Below, in pieces: positions 56,041 through 64,000 of a DNA stretch of 64,000 bases. The position numbers and the translations under genes are program-made. The first letter of the stretch is position 1. Every line of letters starts with the position of its first letter. The DNA lies in assembly GCF_000745975.1 (NCBI RefSeq), contig NZ_JQKJ01000007.1, forward strand, positions 1 through 64,000. The letters are read 5' to 3'. The notes under the pieces are model-generated. The model was not told where the DNA came from. It did no database searches and worked only from the letters and a program-made list of their open reading frames with translations. The stretch is from Desulfobacter vibrioformis DSM 8776. GTDB taxonomy: Bacteria; Desulfobacterota; Desulfobacteria; Desulfobacterales; Desulfobacteraceae.

Positions 56041-59000
56041 CTATTTGGACATGTATTGTTTGCGCTGGTCCAGCCATTTCTGGTAGGCGGCGTTATCCTT
56101 TTTTTTCCACGCCTTGAGCACCTTGGCAGCCTGGCAGGCCTCAAGGCTTGCCGCATCCGAGGCCGGATGCAGCCGGGTGCACCCCCAGTTGCCCTGAATG
56201 CACACCGGCCCGCCCCTGTCGCAGGCCGGACTTTTGCCTTTGGTGGCCTCGGGATGGTAACTGCAGTTGGAGCCCATGACCGAGTGCCGGTGGCACAGGC
56301 ATTTGATTACATCCACATTGCCGCTGCGCGTCAGCGCCACCACCAGGGCCCGGGTGCCTTTTTCGGATAACGCCTTAATTCTGGACCCGCCTGTGGTCTT
56401 GGGCGGCAGCGGCTTGGGCAGGGCCCCGCAGGCTTGGGCATTGTCCGCCAGCATCTTCTTGTACAGTTCCGGTTCGGACAGGGCCATGCAGGTCAGCTCA
56501 TCCTGCATGCGCAGGTTCTCCCGGGTACCGGCCCGGCAGGCTGGGGCCTTGCCCGTCCATCCGGCCATCTGCTCCATCACCTGGGATCTTAAATCCAGAT
56601 AGCTTTTAAAGGCCATGGCATCTCTGGCACAGCTTATGGATGAATAGGTCTGGGCCCCTGAGATGTATCCGCCCATTTTGCTTTTGGCGTGGGTTCCCAG
56701 TTCCTTCATCGCATCAAACACACTCTGGTTCTTGAACTGGGCTTTATAGGTTTCAAATTTGCATTTGCTGTTGTACCAGGCATCCTTCATGTCGTTATAA
56801 AACCCGTCCTGCTTTTTATCGGCCTTTTCCTGCTGATACCATGTTTCCATGTAGCCCATAATGACATCGTCGATTTCGTTCGGGCTCAGGACAAGGGGTT
56901 CCCCCCTGGATGCCCGTTGCCTGTTTTCCTGTGTCAGGTATTGCGCATAGCCCAGGGGATTGCCTTGGATACGGGTACGCAGAGAGGTCCTCAGATGGTT
57001 GGCGCTTTCCAGGCTCGAGATGCCCATGAAGCCCTTGACCTGATCGACAGTGTCGCCGGAATCTCTGTTTTTTCTGTAGTTTTCCATGAAATTTGCGGTC
57101 TGTTCGTTGATCAGGGCGCCTTTTAAAATGTTCAGGGTTTCATAGTAGGCTTTAACCATTTTCCAACCCGGGACCTTTTCCACCATGGACAGGGTCAGGC
57201 CTTTCATGGTGTTGATGGCCGCAGCCTTGGCCATTTCAAGGGCCTTGGCGCCCGGATCGCCGGACCCGGCCAGATCGCCGGCAATACCGGCATACTTGGC
57301 GGTTTTTTCCCGGAGGGCTTTTTGATCCTCCGGATTCAACAAGATCACCATGGATGCGTAATCTTTTTTCCAGGCCGCCACCTCTTCTTTGGTCATCTTC
57401 AGGGGATTGTACGCTTTTAATTTGATTTCAATGGCTTTTTTACCCAATGTTTCCAGACATTTTCCTGTGCCGCAGGATTCAAGCATGGATTTGGTGGAGT
57501 CCCACAGGGCGTTTTCCACGGTGTTCTGCCACCCGTCCTTATCCACGGTCGCCTTGAGCTTCATGGACTTGTCGTAATACCCTTCTGCCTTGTCATAATA
57601 TTCTTTGGCCTTGGCAACATATTCATTGCCCAGGGCCAGCTCCGTGGTCATATTGGCGGCCAGCTCGCCAACCACCTCCCGGATGTTCACCCCGTCCCCG
57701 AAGTTGATGTTCACCTTGCGAATCTGTTGAAGGGCCAGGTCAATGTCATCTTCGCAAGCGCGTTTGTCCCCGGTGGCAGCACACGCATCATCGGGTCCGA
57801 TATATGACAGAATCCCTGGGGGGATCCGGAAGAGGCCGGAGGTAGTGTCTGCATTCCCAAGCTTTTCGTACAGCTCCGAAGATACGGGAATGGGGGTGAG
57901 CGCCGGCACCTCAAGGGTATCAATATAATTCTGTTTGATGGCCTCTTCCACGGCTGCGGTCTCTTCCTCATCATCGGGCAGGCTTTCCAGGAAAGCATCG
58001 GCCCTGGCATTGGCTTGTGCCTCAAGCTTTGCCATGTCCGGAATGCGCAGGGTGATTTTTTTGTGATACACCATCCGGCCGTTTTTCAGGCCGTCATACA
58101 TGCACAGGACATAGGGGCCGGGCTCTTCGGGGGCCATGAACCCGAAGGTGCCGGCATCTTTGCCGTTCAGGGTCAAAGACCAGACCGCAGCCTTCCGGGC
58201 GGCATCGGCCGTGGCAGATGCCGTGTCAAAGGCCCCCGGCAGAATGCCGATCCAGGCGTCGGCGTCAAAGCCGATGGAGGCGGTGAAGCGGCCTTCGGTG
58301 TTCATGTCCACATAGAGGGTGTCGTCCATGGAGAAATAGGCCCAAAGCTCAATGTCCGGTTTGTGGACCGCGGCATAGGCCGGGTCCAGGGCCACGGTAA
58401 GCGTCCGGGACACGGTTTCCGGGGGCAGTTTGTCCGGGGGCTCTTTACCCGTACCCGGCCAGAAAAGCACCTGGTAGGTACCAGGCCGGTTCGGTGCCGT
58501 GACAGTCGTCTGGATCAGGCCGGTCCCATTGCCCTTGATCGATTTGGGCCCATAGGTGAAAACAGGCTTTCCCTGGCTGTCCGTTCCTGCCAGGGCAAAT
58601 GCCATGTCCCCGGGCCAGGCGCGTGCCGGGATAAGATCCACGGCAGCCCTTGCTTTGGGAATGACTTTTGAACCGGACAGGCGAATCTGTGGGGGGGCCG
58701 TTCCCGGGGCAGGCACTGCTGTCAAGGTGAGCGGAAAGGTCTGGCGCACCCCGTCAATCTTGACCTGGTACTTTCCCGGTGAAAGATCCAGGGGCAATAC
58801 CCCGTGGAACAGCGTATCCGTCACCCGGACAAACGTTGTTTTGGCCGATGATCCGGGCAGCCGGAAAATTGTGTTGATCTCCTCGGGATAGAGATAGACA
58901 GCCTTGAATGTTTTCTTGAATCCGGGTTCAGGCTCCGAGTGCAGCGCAACCACTATCTCGCCTTTTGCACAGGCGCTTTCAGGCATCTGCACCCGGGTAT

Positions 59001-61335
59001 GAAAGGCGTCCCTGACGCTGAAATCCGCCCGGCTGACCAGGGTCGGCGGCCCGGCCTTGGTCCACTGCAGGGTGTCGTAGAGAAAAAGGGTGTAATCTCC
59101 GGGCTCCTGGGGCGGCAGGGAGATCATATTCTTGCCGGCATCCAGCTCCTTTACCAGGACCGCCTGCCCCATGGTCCGGGCCAGGTCATCCGGACCGCTG
59201 TTCTGTTCCCTGTGGGCCACCACAAGACAGGCCGGTACTTTGGGCGGCAGGTGATAGGTGATATGGATCTGCTGGTCCGCTTCAAACCGGGTGCTGTAAA
59301 TATTGAACTTTGCCAGAAAGGCCCCGGGCAGCAGGGACTCATTTTTAAATGCTGCCATGGCCCCGGGACAGATGGGGGAGGGGGCTGTGTCAAAGACCGG
59401 GGGCGGAACATCCTGGGGAAAGGCAAATTCCACACGGGAACTGGCCACGGGTTGTTCAGTTCCGTTGACGAAAAAAAGTACATCGTATGTACCGGGTTCT
59501 CCGGGCGCGGTCACAGCCACAGGATCGTCCAGATACCGGGTGTATAGATCTTTTTTCATCACCTGCTGTCCATCTTTCTGAAATGAGGCATAGCCGTGCT
59601 GGGGCATGCCCTGGGCCGGAGGGAAGGCTTTAAAACAGAAGGGAGCCCCGGTGGGGAAAACGGTTTTGGGGATCATGATCCGGGCGCCTGCCGTTTCCCT
59701 TGGGACAACGGTCAGGGGCAGGGCCGCCCGCAGCATCCAGCCGTCGTACAGGGCCAGAATGTATTTGCCCGGGTCCATGGGGGCTTTGATGTCCACCCAT
59801 CCCTGGCCGCCGGAAAGGGATTTGGCCTCCAGGCGGATCTGGTGCTTTTTCTCCATGATATAGCCGGCCTTGTCCGCCCGGACCTGGAGATAATCAGGTG
59901 CCAGGATGCCCACGGTCATGCGCCCGGCAATGTCACCGGCCATGACTCCGGCATGGACCACGGCCCCCGGCGCAAACGAAGATTCGGGCAGGGCCAGCCG
60001 GGGAACCGCGCTCTCCTTCACCGTCACTCCGGCCAGTTTCTCTGGCAGGGTTTTCCATTTCAACGCCCGCCAATGGGGATAAAAAAGGAGCTGAAACCTG
60101 CCGCCGGCATCGGGCAGGGCCATCTCAACGTCCCGGGTGTTAATGTCCTTGATCGTGGTCAGGGCATGGGTCATGCCGTGGCGGATATTCCTGGGCGTGA
60201 ACCAGGCCGGCAGCAGCAGGCAAAAGGCATCGGGGTTCTTTTCAGGATGGGGCACCAGGGCGTTGCCGGAAATCCTGATCCGCTGTTTGCGCTCAAAGAC
60301 CAGGGCCTCCCCATGGGTGTCAAAGCCCTTCTTTACAACCCTAGGCCGGGGATCACCCACCAGCAGATCGGTTTTCAGCAAAATCTGCCGGTCATCCCTG
60401 TCCTTGTCAAATATGCGCAGCTCGTACTCACCAGGGGCTTTGACCCTGGCAGACACCCGGGTAAATTCGGTTTTCTGTTTGATGTACCAGTAGGTAAGGT
60501 ATTTTTTGCTTTCATCGGGCTCATCCTTTTTGAACAGCCCCACCCAGGGGCGGTCACCGGCGCTTCCCCTGGCCCACTCCGGGGTATTGTGGACTATCAG
60601 GTCCAGGGGGGCATCGGGCTCCAGGGCAGTGCCGCCGAACCCTGCAATGCCCCGGGTTTCGATTTTCAGCTTACCGGCCCAGGAAGGTTCCGGCAGCACC
60701 GTGACATTTTCCTGGGCCAGCAACCGGCCCTGGGAGCTGTAGACCTTGAGGGTATAGGTGCCGGCAGTTTTGGGAATCTCCACCTTGATCCGATCATCCA
60801 GGGCCGCGGCGGTATAGAGGACGGGCAGGGGAAGTTCCAGGTCCGGGAGCCCAGTGGCCCCGTCCGCCGGGGTCACGGTAATCCAGACATTGTCCGGATC
60901 TTTCTGGGTTACCCGGCATTCAGCAAAATTGCCTGGAATCACCTCTTTCCGGAAAAGGGCCAGGGCGTCCGCAGCATTCTTCTGCAGTGTACCGGCCACG
61001 GGATTATCCTGTCTATTTTTCAATTCCGTGATTTTCCGTTTCAGGGCGGGGGAGCGGGCCGGGTCTGCCGGGGGGAATTTCTCCCAGATAAAATCCAGGT
61101 ACTGGTAACAGCGCCGGGCTTCGGAGAAAATACCGGCGGCCTCAAACTGCTCACCGGTTTTTAACAGGGTTTCCTGAAGCGTTTCAGAGTCCTGGGGCAG
61201 GGTCTGGATGGCCTGCTTCAGGGTCTGTTTCAAGGCCTCTGCATTGGTCAGGGCCAGAGCCTGGGAACCAGATAAGAAAACAAAACAAAGCCACAGACAG
61301 GTAAAACACCGTATTTTTCTTTGAAACGCTTTCAT
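56041..61335 (-). CDS. Large secreted protein of repeated beta-sandwich-like domains with a Cys-rich C-terminus
   Basis: A 1764-residue protein with a signal peptide (1-29, LSGSQALALT). Residues 30-130 are helical. From about 150 to 1100 there are about nine units, each ending in a G-x-Y-x-L-x-x-Y/F-D-type strand: near 192, 301, 411, 522, 613, 745, 852, 951 and 1072 (for example GEYELRIFD, GKYILALYDG, GDYTLFLYD, GPYVLCMYDG). Ig-like sandwiches are the likeliest fold. About 1100-1590 is helix-rich, and the last 165 residues carry ten cysteines (1600, 1616, 1636, 1679, 1681, 1691, 1705, 1712, 1719, 1734). I recognise no family. Last gene of the envelope operon. Confidence 0.85.
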   Translation of the reverse strand: MKAFQRKIRCFTCLWLCFVFLSGSQALALTNAEALKQTLKQAIQTLPQDSETLQETLLKTGEQFEAAGIFSEARRCYQYLDFIWEKFPPADPARSPALKRKITELKNRQDNPVAGTLQKNAADALALFRKEVIPGNFAECRVTQKDPDNVWITVTPADGATGLPDLELPLPVLYTAAALDDRIKVEIPKTAGTYTLKVYSSQGRLLAQENVTVLPEPSWAGKLKIETRGIAGFGGTALEPDAPLDLIVHNTPEWARGSAGDRPWVGLFKKDEPDESKKYLTYWYIKQKTEFTRVSARVKAPGEYELRIFDKDRDDRQILLKTDLLVGDPRPRVVKKGFDTHGEALVFERKQRIRISGNALVPHPEKNPDAFCLLLPAWFTPRNIRHGMTHALTTIKDINTRDVEMALPDAGGRFQLLFYPHWRALKWKTLPEKLAGVTVKESAVPRLALPESSFAPGAVVHAGVMAGDIAGRMTVGILAPDYLQVRADKAGYIMEKKHQIRLEAKSLSGGQGWVDIKAPMDPGKYILALYDGWMLRAALPLTVVPRETAGARIMIPKTVFPTGAPFCFKAFPPAQGMPQHGYASFQKDGQQVMKKDLYTRYLDDPVAVTAPGEPGTYDVLFFVNGTEQPVASSRVEFAFPQDVPPPVFDTAPSPICPGAMAAFKNESLLPGAFLAKFNIYSTRFEADQQIHITYHLPPKVPACLVVAHREQNSGPDDLARTMGQAVLVKELDAGKNMISLPPQEPGDYTLFLYDTLQWTKAGPPTLVSRADFSVRDAFHTRVQMPESACAKGEIVVALHSEPEPGFKKTFKAVYLYPEEINTIFRLPGSSAKTTFVRVTDTLFHGVLPLDLSPGKYQVKIDGVRQTFPLTLTAVPAPGTAPPQIRLSGSKVIPKARAAVDLIPARAWPGDMAFALAGTDSQGKPVFTYGPKSIKGNGTGLIQTTVTAPNRPGTYQVLFWPGTGKEPPDKLPPETVSRTLTVALDPAYAAVHKPDIELWAYFSMDDTLYVDMNTEGRFTASIGFDADAWIGILPGAFDTASATADAARKAAVWSLTLNGKDAGTFGFMAPEEPGPYVLCMYDGLKNGRMVYHKKITLRIPDMAKLEAQANARADAFLESLPDDEEETAAVEEAIKQNYIDTLEVPALTPIPVSSELYEKLGNADTTSGLFRIPPGILSYIGPDDACAATGDKRACEDDIDLALQQIRKVNINFGDGVNIREVVGELAANMTTELALGNEYVAKAKEYYDKAEGYYDKSMKLKATVDKDGWQNTVENALWDSTKSMLESCGTGKCLETLGKKAIEIKLKAYNPLKMTKEEVAAWKKDYASMVILLNPEDQKALREKTAKYAGIAGDLAGSGDPGAKALEMAKAAAINTMKGLTLSMVEKVPGWKMVKAYYETLNILKGALINEQTANFMENYRKNRDSGDTVDQVKGFMGISSLESANHLRTSLRTRIQGNPLGYAQYLTQENRQRASRGEPLVLSPNEIDDVIMGYMETWYQQEKADKKQDGFYNDMKDAWYNSKCKFETYKAQFKNQSVFDAMKELGTHAKSKMGGYISGAQTYSSISCARDAMAFKSYLDLRSQVMEQMAGWTGKAPACRAGTRENLRMQDELTCMALSEPELYKKMLADNAQACGALPKPLPPKTTGGSRIKALSEKGTRALVVALTRSGNVDVIKCLCHRHSVMGSNCSYHPEATKGKSPACDRGGPVCIQGNWGCTRLHPASDAASLEACQAAKVLKAWKKKDNAAYQKWLDQRKQYMSK

Positions 61336-61351
61336 CCCGGGAAAAATTCCT

Positions 61352-62461
61352 TTATTTATTCAACGCGTTCAATTGTTTTTGGGTCAGTTGAGCCCAATAC
61401 CGGTTCTGGTCAGGGATTCTGACCACGGGCGTGATGCCGGTGTTCTGCCAGCATCGCCCAATGGGATCCTTCAGCCGTCCCCGGCTGATAATAAGGGCGG
61501 ATCCGTCGGACAATTCCACCACCTTCTGGGTCAATGCCTTGCCAAAGCTTTGGGTGCCGAAATTCAGCCCGGCATGGTTGGTTATGAGTGCGGCAATGAG
61601 CACCTCGGCAGCCGAAGCTGTGAATCCGTTTTGCCAGAGTCCGATGGGACGTCCTTTCCAGATACGGTTTCTGGCCTTGTATCCGGTGGTTTCCGAAGCG
61701 GTTTCAATGGCCAGGACATTCGCGTTTTCCGGCAGGAACAGTCCTGCGATATCCACAGCCGAAAACAGATCTCCCCCGGGATTGTTGCGAAGATCCAGCA
61801 CCAGGGTCCGGTTCTGATTTATTTGTTCCAGGGCTGTCTTTATCTCCTCCAGGGTGGCCGGTGAAAAATGGCTGATACGCAGCACCTGAAGGCCGCTGTC
61901 ATCGGCCCTGAATACGGATTTGTCCTTTAAGGCTGTGCGGATGACGGCCATCTCACGGTGAACCCTGCCCCGGCCGATGGTCAAGGTCACTGGGCTGTTT
62001 TCCCTGCCCCTGATCCGGGTGCCTGCCCAGTAGATGGAATGATCTGCCACGGACTCCCCGTCCACGGCAATCAGCTCATCCCCATCCCGGAGCCCGGCCC
62101 CGGCAGCCGGGCTTTCCGGCCGGGGAAAACAGTAAAACCTGCCGGAACGTTCCATGATCTCCATGCCCACCCCGTGGAAAGAATACTGCTGGGCCGCTTT
62201 CCACTGCCGGTACGCATGGGGCGGCAGATAATGGCCGTAGGGGTCGCTTTCGCGCATATAAGACATCAAGGCATTGGTAACGATATCACCGGTATCCGGG
62301 GCAGCCAGGGCATTTTTCTTGATTTTGGCAACGGCCTCAAAAAAGGTGAGCATGGCCTGGTCATTGGTCCAGGACAGGGGGGGGGCCGCCCGGGTCACAC
62401 CGGCAGGTCCCGCGATCACCACCAGAACCCAGGCAGCCAGCACAAAAAGATGCCTTGCCAT
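61352..62461 (-). CDS. PDZ-containing S41 (C-terminal processing type) protease
   Basis: A 369-residue periplasmic serine protease with a signal peptide (MARHLFVLAAWVLVVIAGPAG...). A PDZ domain is near 95-190 (GVGMEI, DGDELIAVDGESV), followed by the S41 catalytic domain with LRNNPGGD, a probable Ser in GFTASAAE (about residue 283) and Lys308 in FGKALTQK. The frame extends upstream to a GTG at 62473, but the ATG at 62461, one base after the upstream stop, fits coupling better. It lies between a lipoprotein gene and the large secreted protein, which may be its substrate. Confidence 0.92.
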   Translation of the reverse strand: MARHLFVLAAWVLVVIAGPAGVTRAAPPLSWTNDQAMLTFFEAVAKIKKNALAAPDTGDIVTNALMSYMRESDPYGHYLPPHAYRQWKAAQQYSFHGVGMEIMERSGRFYCFPRPESPAAGAGLRDGDELIAVDGESVADHSIYWAGTRIRGRENSPVTLTIGRGRVHREMAVIRTALKDKSVFRADDSGLQVLRISHFSPATLEEIKTALEQINQNRTLVLDLRNNPGGDLFSAVDIAGLFLPENANVLAIETASETTGYKARNRIWKGRPIGLWQNGFTASAAEVLIAALITNHAGLNFGTQSFGKALTQKVVELSDGSALIISRGRLKDPIGRCWQNTGITPVVRIPDQNRYWAQLTQKQLNALNK

Positions 62462-62462
62462 G

Positions 62463-62963
62463 TTACAAAGCACTCAGGGCCTCGGCCTCTTTTAAGAGTT
62501 CATCCATTTTCTTCTGCAGGGCCGCAAGCTTTCCCGCTTTGGTTGAAAGGGATTCTCCGGAATTGTTCATCTGGATGGTGGCGCTCTTTATGGATGCGGC
62601 TTCATCCTGGAGCCGTTTCAATTTTGCCTTCTGGCTGGTATTGATGGCCCTGGCTTTGGCCAGTTGGTCTTCCAGTTTGCTGGTTTGGGCATACAGGCTG
62701 GCCATCCGGGCTTTCAGGTCCTGGTAAGCGACCTGTTTGTGCTGTTTGTCCGCGTCAAGGGCCGCGCCCTCCTGCCGGGCCATGGCATTGGCCTCTTCCG
62801 TGTCGGCCAGGGTGGCTTCCCTGTCTGCTATGCGCTGCTGATAGGCTGTGGGGTTGTAGCTGAACAGCCCGCCCTTGCGGGGGTCGGTTTCCGTGGATGC
62901 ACAGGCCCCAAGGCCCATTAACATAATCAGGCAAAGGCCTGCTGTGGTGATGCGTTTTATCAT
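62463..62963 (-). CDS. Coiled-coil lipoprotein
   Basis: A 166-residue lipoprotein. The signal ends in the lipobox LGAC (MLMGLGACAST), and residues 50-160 form long coiled coils rich in Ala, Lys, Gln and Glu (TLADTEEANAMARQEGAAL, LKARMASLYAQTSKLEDQL, QKKMDELLKEAEALS). An ORF start at 63050 is possible, but AGGAGG just before the ATG at 62963 supports the shorter form. The function is unknown; its gene ends one base before the protease starts. Confidence 0.82.
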   Translation of the reverse strand: MIKRITTAGLCLIMLMGLGACASTETDPRKGGLFSYNPTAYQQRIADREATLADTEEANAMARQEGAALDADKQHKQVAYQDLKARMASLYAQTSKLEDQLAKARAINTSQKAKLKRLQDEAASIKSATIQMNNSGESLSTKAGKLAALQKKMDELLKEAEALSAL

Positions 62964-62973
62964 GATTCCTCCT

Positions 62974-63078
62974 AATTCGTGTTTGAACGAAACGTCAGTC
63001 ATCTGCGGCATTGCATCTGCGGCATTGCATCTGGGCAACGTTCCGTCCAAACCCGGGGGGTGCGTTCAAGCACGAATT
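62974..63078. repeat. Inverted-repeat hairpin with an internal 14-bp tandem repeat
   Basis: AATTCGTGTTTGAACG (62974-62989) and CGTTCAAGCACGAATT (63063-63078) are inverted copies with one mismatch. Between them ATCTGCGGCATTGC is repeated at 63001-63014 and 63015-63028, with part of a third copy. The element fills the gap between the two lipoprotein genes and ends in the upstream stop codon, so it would fold in the message. Confidence 0.7.
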
Positions 63079-63757
63079 AAACTGACATGCGGCCGGACAG
63101 ACTTGCCAGATCCTCACTGTGCTGCTCCAGCTCCTTGATCAGCCCTTCAAGTCTGGCAATTTCAGTGTCCAGGGCCTGGGTCTCATCCTTGGAGTTCTTC
63201 TCCGTGACCTGGGCCACGGCCTGTTTCTGGGAATCCAGCTCAAACTTGGCCCGGGCAAGTGTTTTATCCGTGGCCTTGATGGCAGCGTCAATGGTCTTTT
63301 TTTCGGCCAGAAGCGTTTTTTTACTTGCCTGTCTGGCCGCATATTTCTTTTCAAGGGCCTGGGTTTCAGCATCCAGCCGGGCGATATCGGTACGCAGCTG
63401 GTTATTGTAGGCCAGGGTCTCCTGGTTCACCTGCCGGGCGCTGGCAATGCACTGGTCCAGCCAGTCTTCTTCGCTGGCATATTTGGCTTTCTGGGAGGCC
63501 ACGTGATCGCCGTAGGCATAGCCTGCGGCACCGCCGGCAGCCGCACCAATGGCTGCCCCGATCAAAGCACCCTTGGAATCGCCACCCAGAAGCGCGCCGG
63601 CCAGCCCGCCGATGAGTGCGCCGGCTCCGGCACCCACAGCCGTACCTTCATTTCGGGTTCTTTGGGCATCACTGGAACCTGTTGTGGCGCATCCGGCCAT
63701 GGACACGCACATGGCAAAAATCAGGATAATAGAAATACAACGTGACGTTCTGTACAT
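63077..63757 (-). CDS. Glycine-zipper lipoprotein
   Basis: A 226-residue lipoprotein with lipobox SMAGC (residues 19-23). Residues 40-85 form a glycine-zipper: repeated GxxxG runs such as GAGAGALIGGLAGALLGG and GAAIGAAAGGAAGYAYG, as in outer-membrane-associated proteins. From 90 to 220 it is coiled coil. The clear ribosome site AAAGGAG precedes the ATG. With the coiled-coil lipoprotein it forms a pair of envelope proteins upstream of the protease; a structural or membrane-tethering role is inferred. Confidence 0.86.
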   Translation of the reverse strand: MYRTSRCISIILIFAMCVSMAGCATTGSSDAQRTRNEGTAVGAGAGALIGGLAGALLGGDSKGALIGAAIGAAAGGAAGYAYGDHVASQKAKYASEEDWLDQCIASARQVNQETLAYNNQLRTDIARLDAETQALEKKYAARQASKKTLLAEKKTIDAAIKATDKTLARAKFELDSQKQAVAQVTEKNSKDETQALDTEIARLEGLIKELEQHSEDLASLSGRMSV

Positions 63758-63781
63758 AATGAAACTCCTTTACTATGCCCC

Positions 63782-64000
63782 TTATCTTTCCATGGGAATC
63801 ACAAGGGGGGTTGAATTATCAAAGCTGATGACAAGCTCAAATCTGTGTCTGCCTGCGGCAATGGTGTTATTGTCCTGCACATAAAGATCCAGACTGGCCG
63901 GACTGGCATCCACCGGCCAGTCCAGGGCCCCGGTTTCCGCCTGGTTTAAGGATTTGTTTTTCTTTGCCGCCACCAGCAGCCAGGCCGCATTGCCCGGATC
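63782..64000 (-). CDS. C-terminal part of an unidentified protein (runs off the window)
   Basis: The frame stays open to the window edge, so the gene starts beyond 64000; 72 C-terminal residues are visible. They look like a beta-rich domain (SLDLYVQDNNTIAAGRHRFELVISFDNSTPLVIPMER). It lies 24 bases upstream of the glycine-zipper lipoprotein gene and points the same way, so it is probably the previous gene of the operon. No family can be named. Confidence 0.6.
   Translation of the reverse strand, partial: DPGNAAWLLVAAKKNKSLNQAETGALDWPVDASPASLDLYVQDNNTIAAGRHRFELVISFDNSTPLVIPMER

Noticed and set aside
59596-61164. A 522-codon open frame antisense to the large secreted protein
   Set aside because: It is the mirror of a well-supported gene with signal peptide and repeats, has no ribosome site and reads as low-complexity Gly/Pro/His sequence.
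1-64000. CRISPR arrays, tRNA or rRNA genes
   Set aside because: No regularly spaced repeats or tRNA-like folds were seen; a T-loop-like GTTCGAATC near 42803 lies inside an Hsp20 gene.

Overview
The window reads as a chromosomal segment of an anaerobic, sulfate-reducer-like member of the Desulfobacterota, most like the Desulfobacteraceae. This is inferred from the gene content: a methyl-accepting chemotaxis protein (MCP) ending in hemerythrin, as in DcrH; an MCP with a c-type heme site; radical SAM proteins; REC-HDOD regulators; single-chain pyruvate carboxylase; and sigma-54 promoters. No rRNA, tRNA, CRISPR array, phage or intact insertion sequence was seen. Most of the window is housekeeping and signalling DNA.

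Layout. (1) 138-6464, minus strand: glnE, a protein with a divergent DisA-type nucleotide cyclase domain, and an MCP. (2) 6955-13893, plus: carA-carB (overlapping), purF and a radical SAM protein. A short hairpin repeat occurs in two of the gaps. (3) 14046-20010: a DUF1573 protein, a short RdgC-family protein with a partner gene, a CPA2 antiporter, a LysR regulator and an AhpD-like protein. The 3' end of the partner gene, its terminator hairpin and a decayed antiporter are repeated at 19231-19842. (4) 20015-25855, minus: a complete ybhR-ybhS-ybhF-ybhG-cecR type ABC exporter locus with a repeated operator in front of the TetR gene. (5) 25974-31189: a radical SAM protein with an unusual cysteine spacing, a DUF374 acyltransferase and uvrA. 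(6) 31190-33403: two near-identical sigma-54 promoters. One precedes a run of five hairpins (candidate small RNA) and the other a glycosyltransferase gene. (7) 33627-41744: a response regulator, an HDOD protein and a hybrid kinase, then two MCPs with metal or heme sensing modules. (8) 42060-45442: four Hsp20 genes, a J-domain protein and a small conserved protein. (9) 45546-56027: pyc with a repeated operator, metR, an RlmL-type methyltransferase, a PEP/pyruvate-binding protein with receiver-like domains, and a REC-HDOD protein. (10) 56041-64000, minus: an envelope operon with two lipoproteins, a PDZ-S41 protease and a 1764-residue secreted protein of about nine beta-sandwich-like repeats. It continues beyond the window.

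Working together: nitrogen and carbamoyl-phosphate metabolism (glnE, carAB, purF) and anaplerosis (pyc) form the metabolic core. The MCPs, receiver/HDOD proteins and hybrid kinase suggest behaviour tuned to redox or oxygen. The best candidates for undescribed biology are the sigma-54-linked structured RNA at 31398-31637, the divergent DisA-domain protein at 3069-4574, and the envelope operon at 56041-64000.
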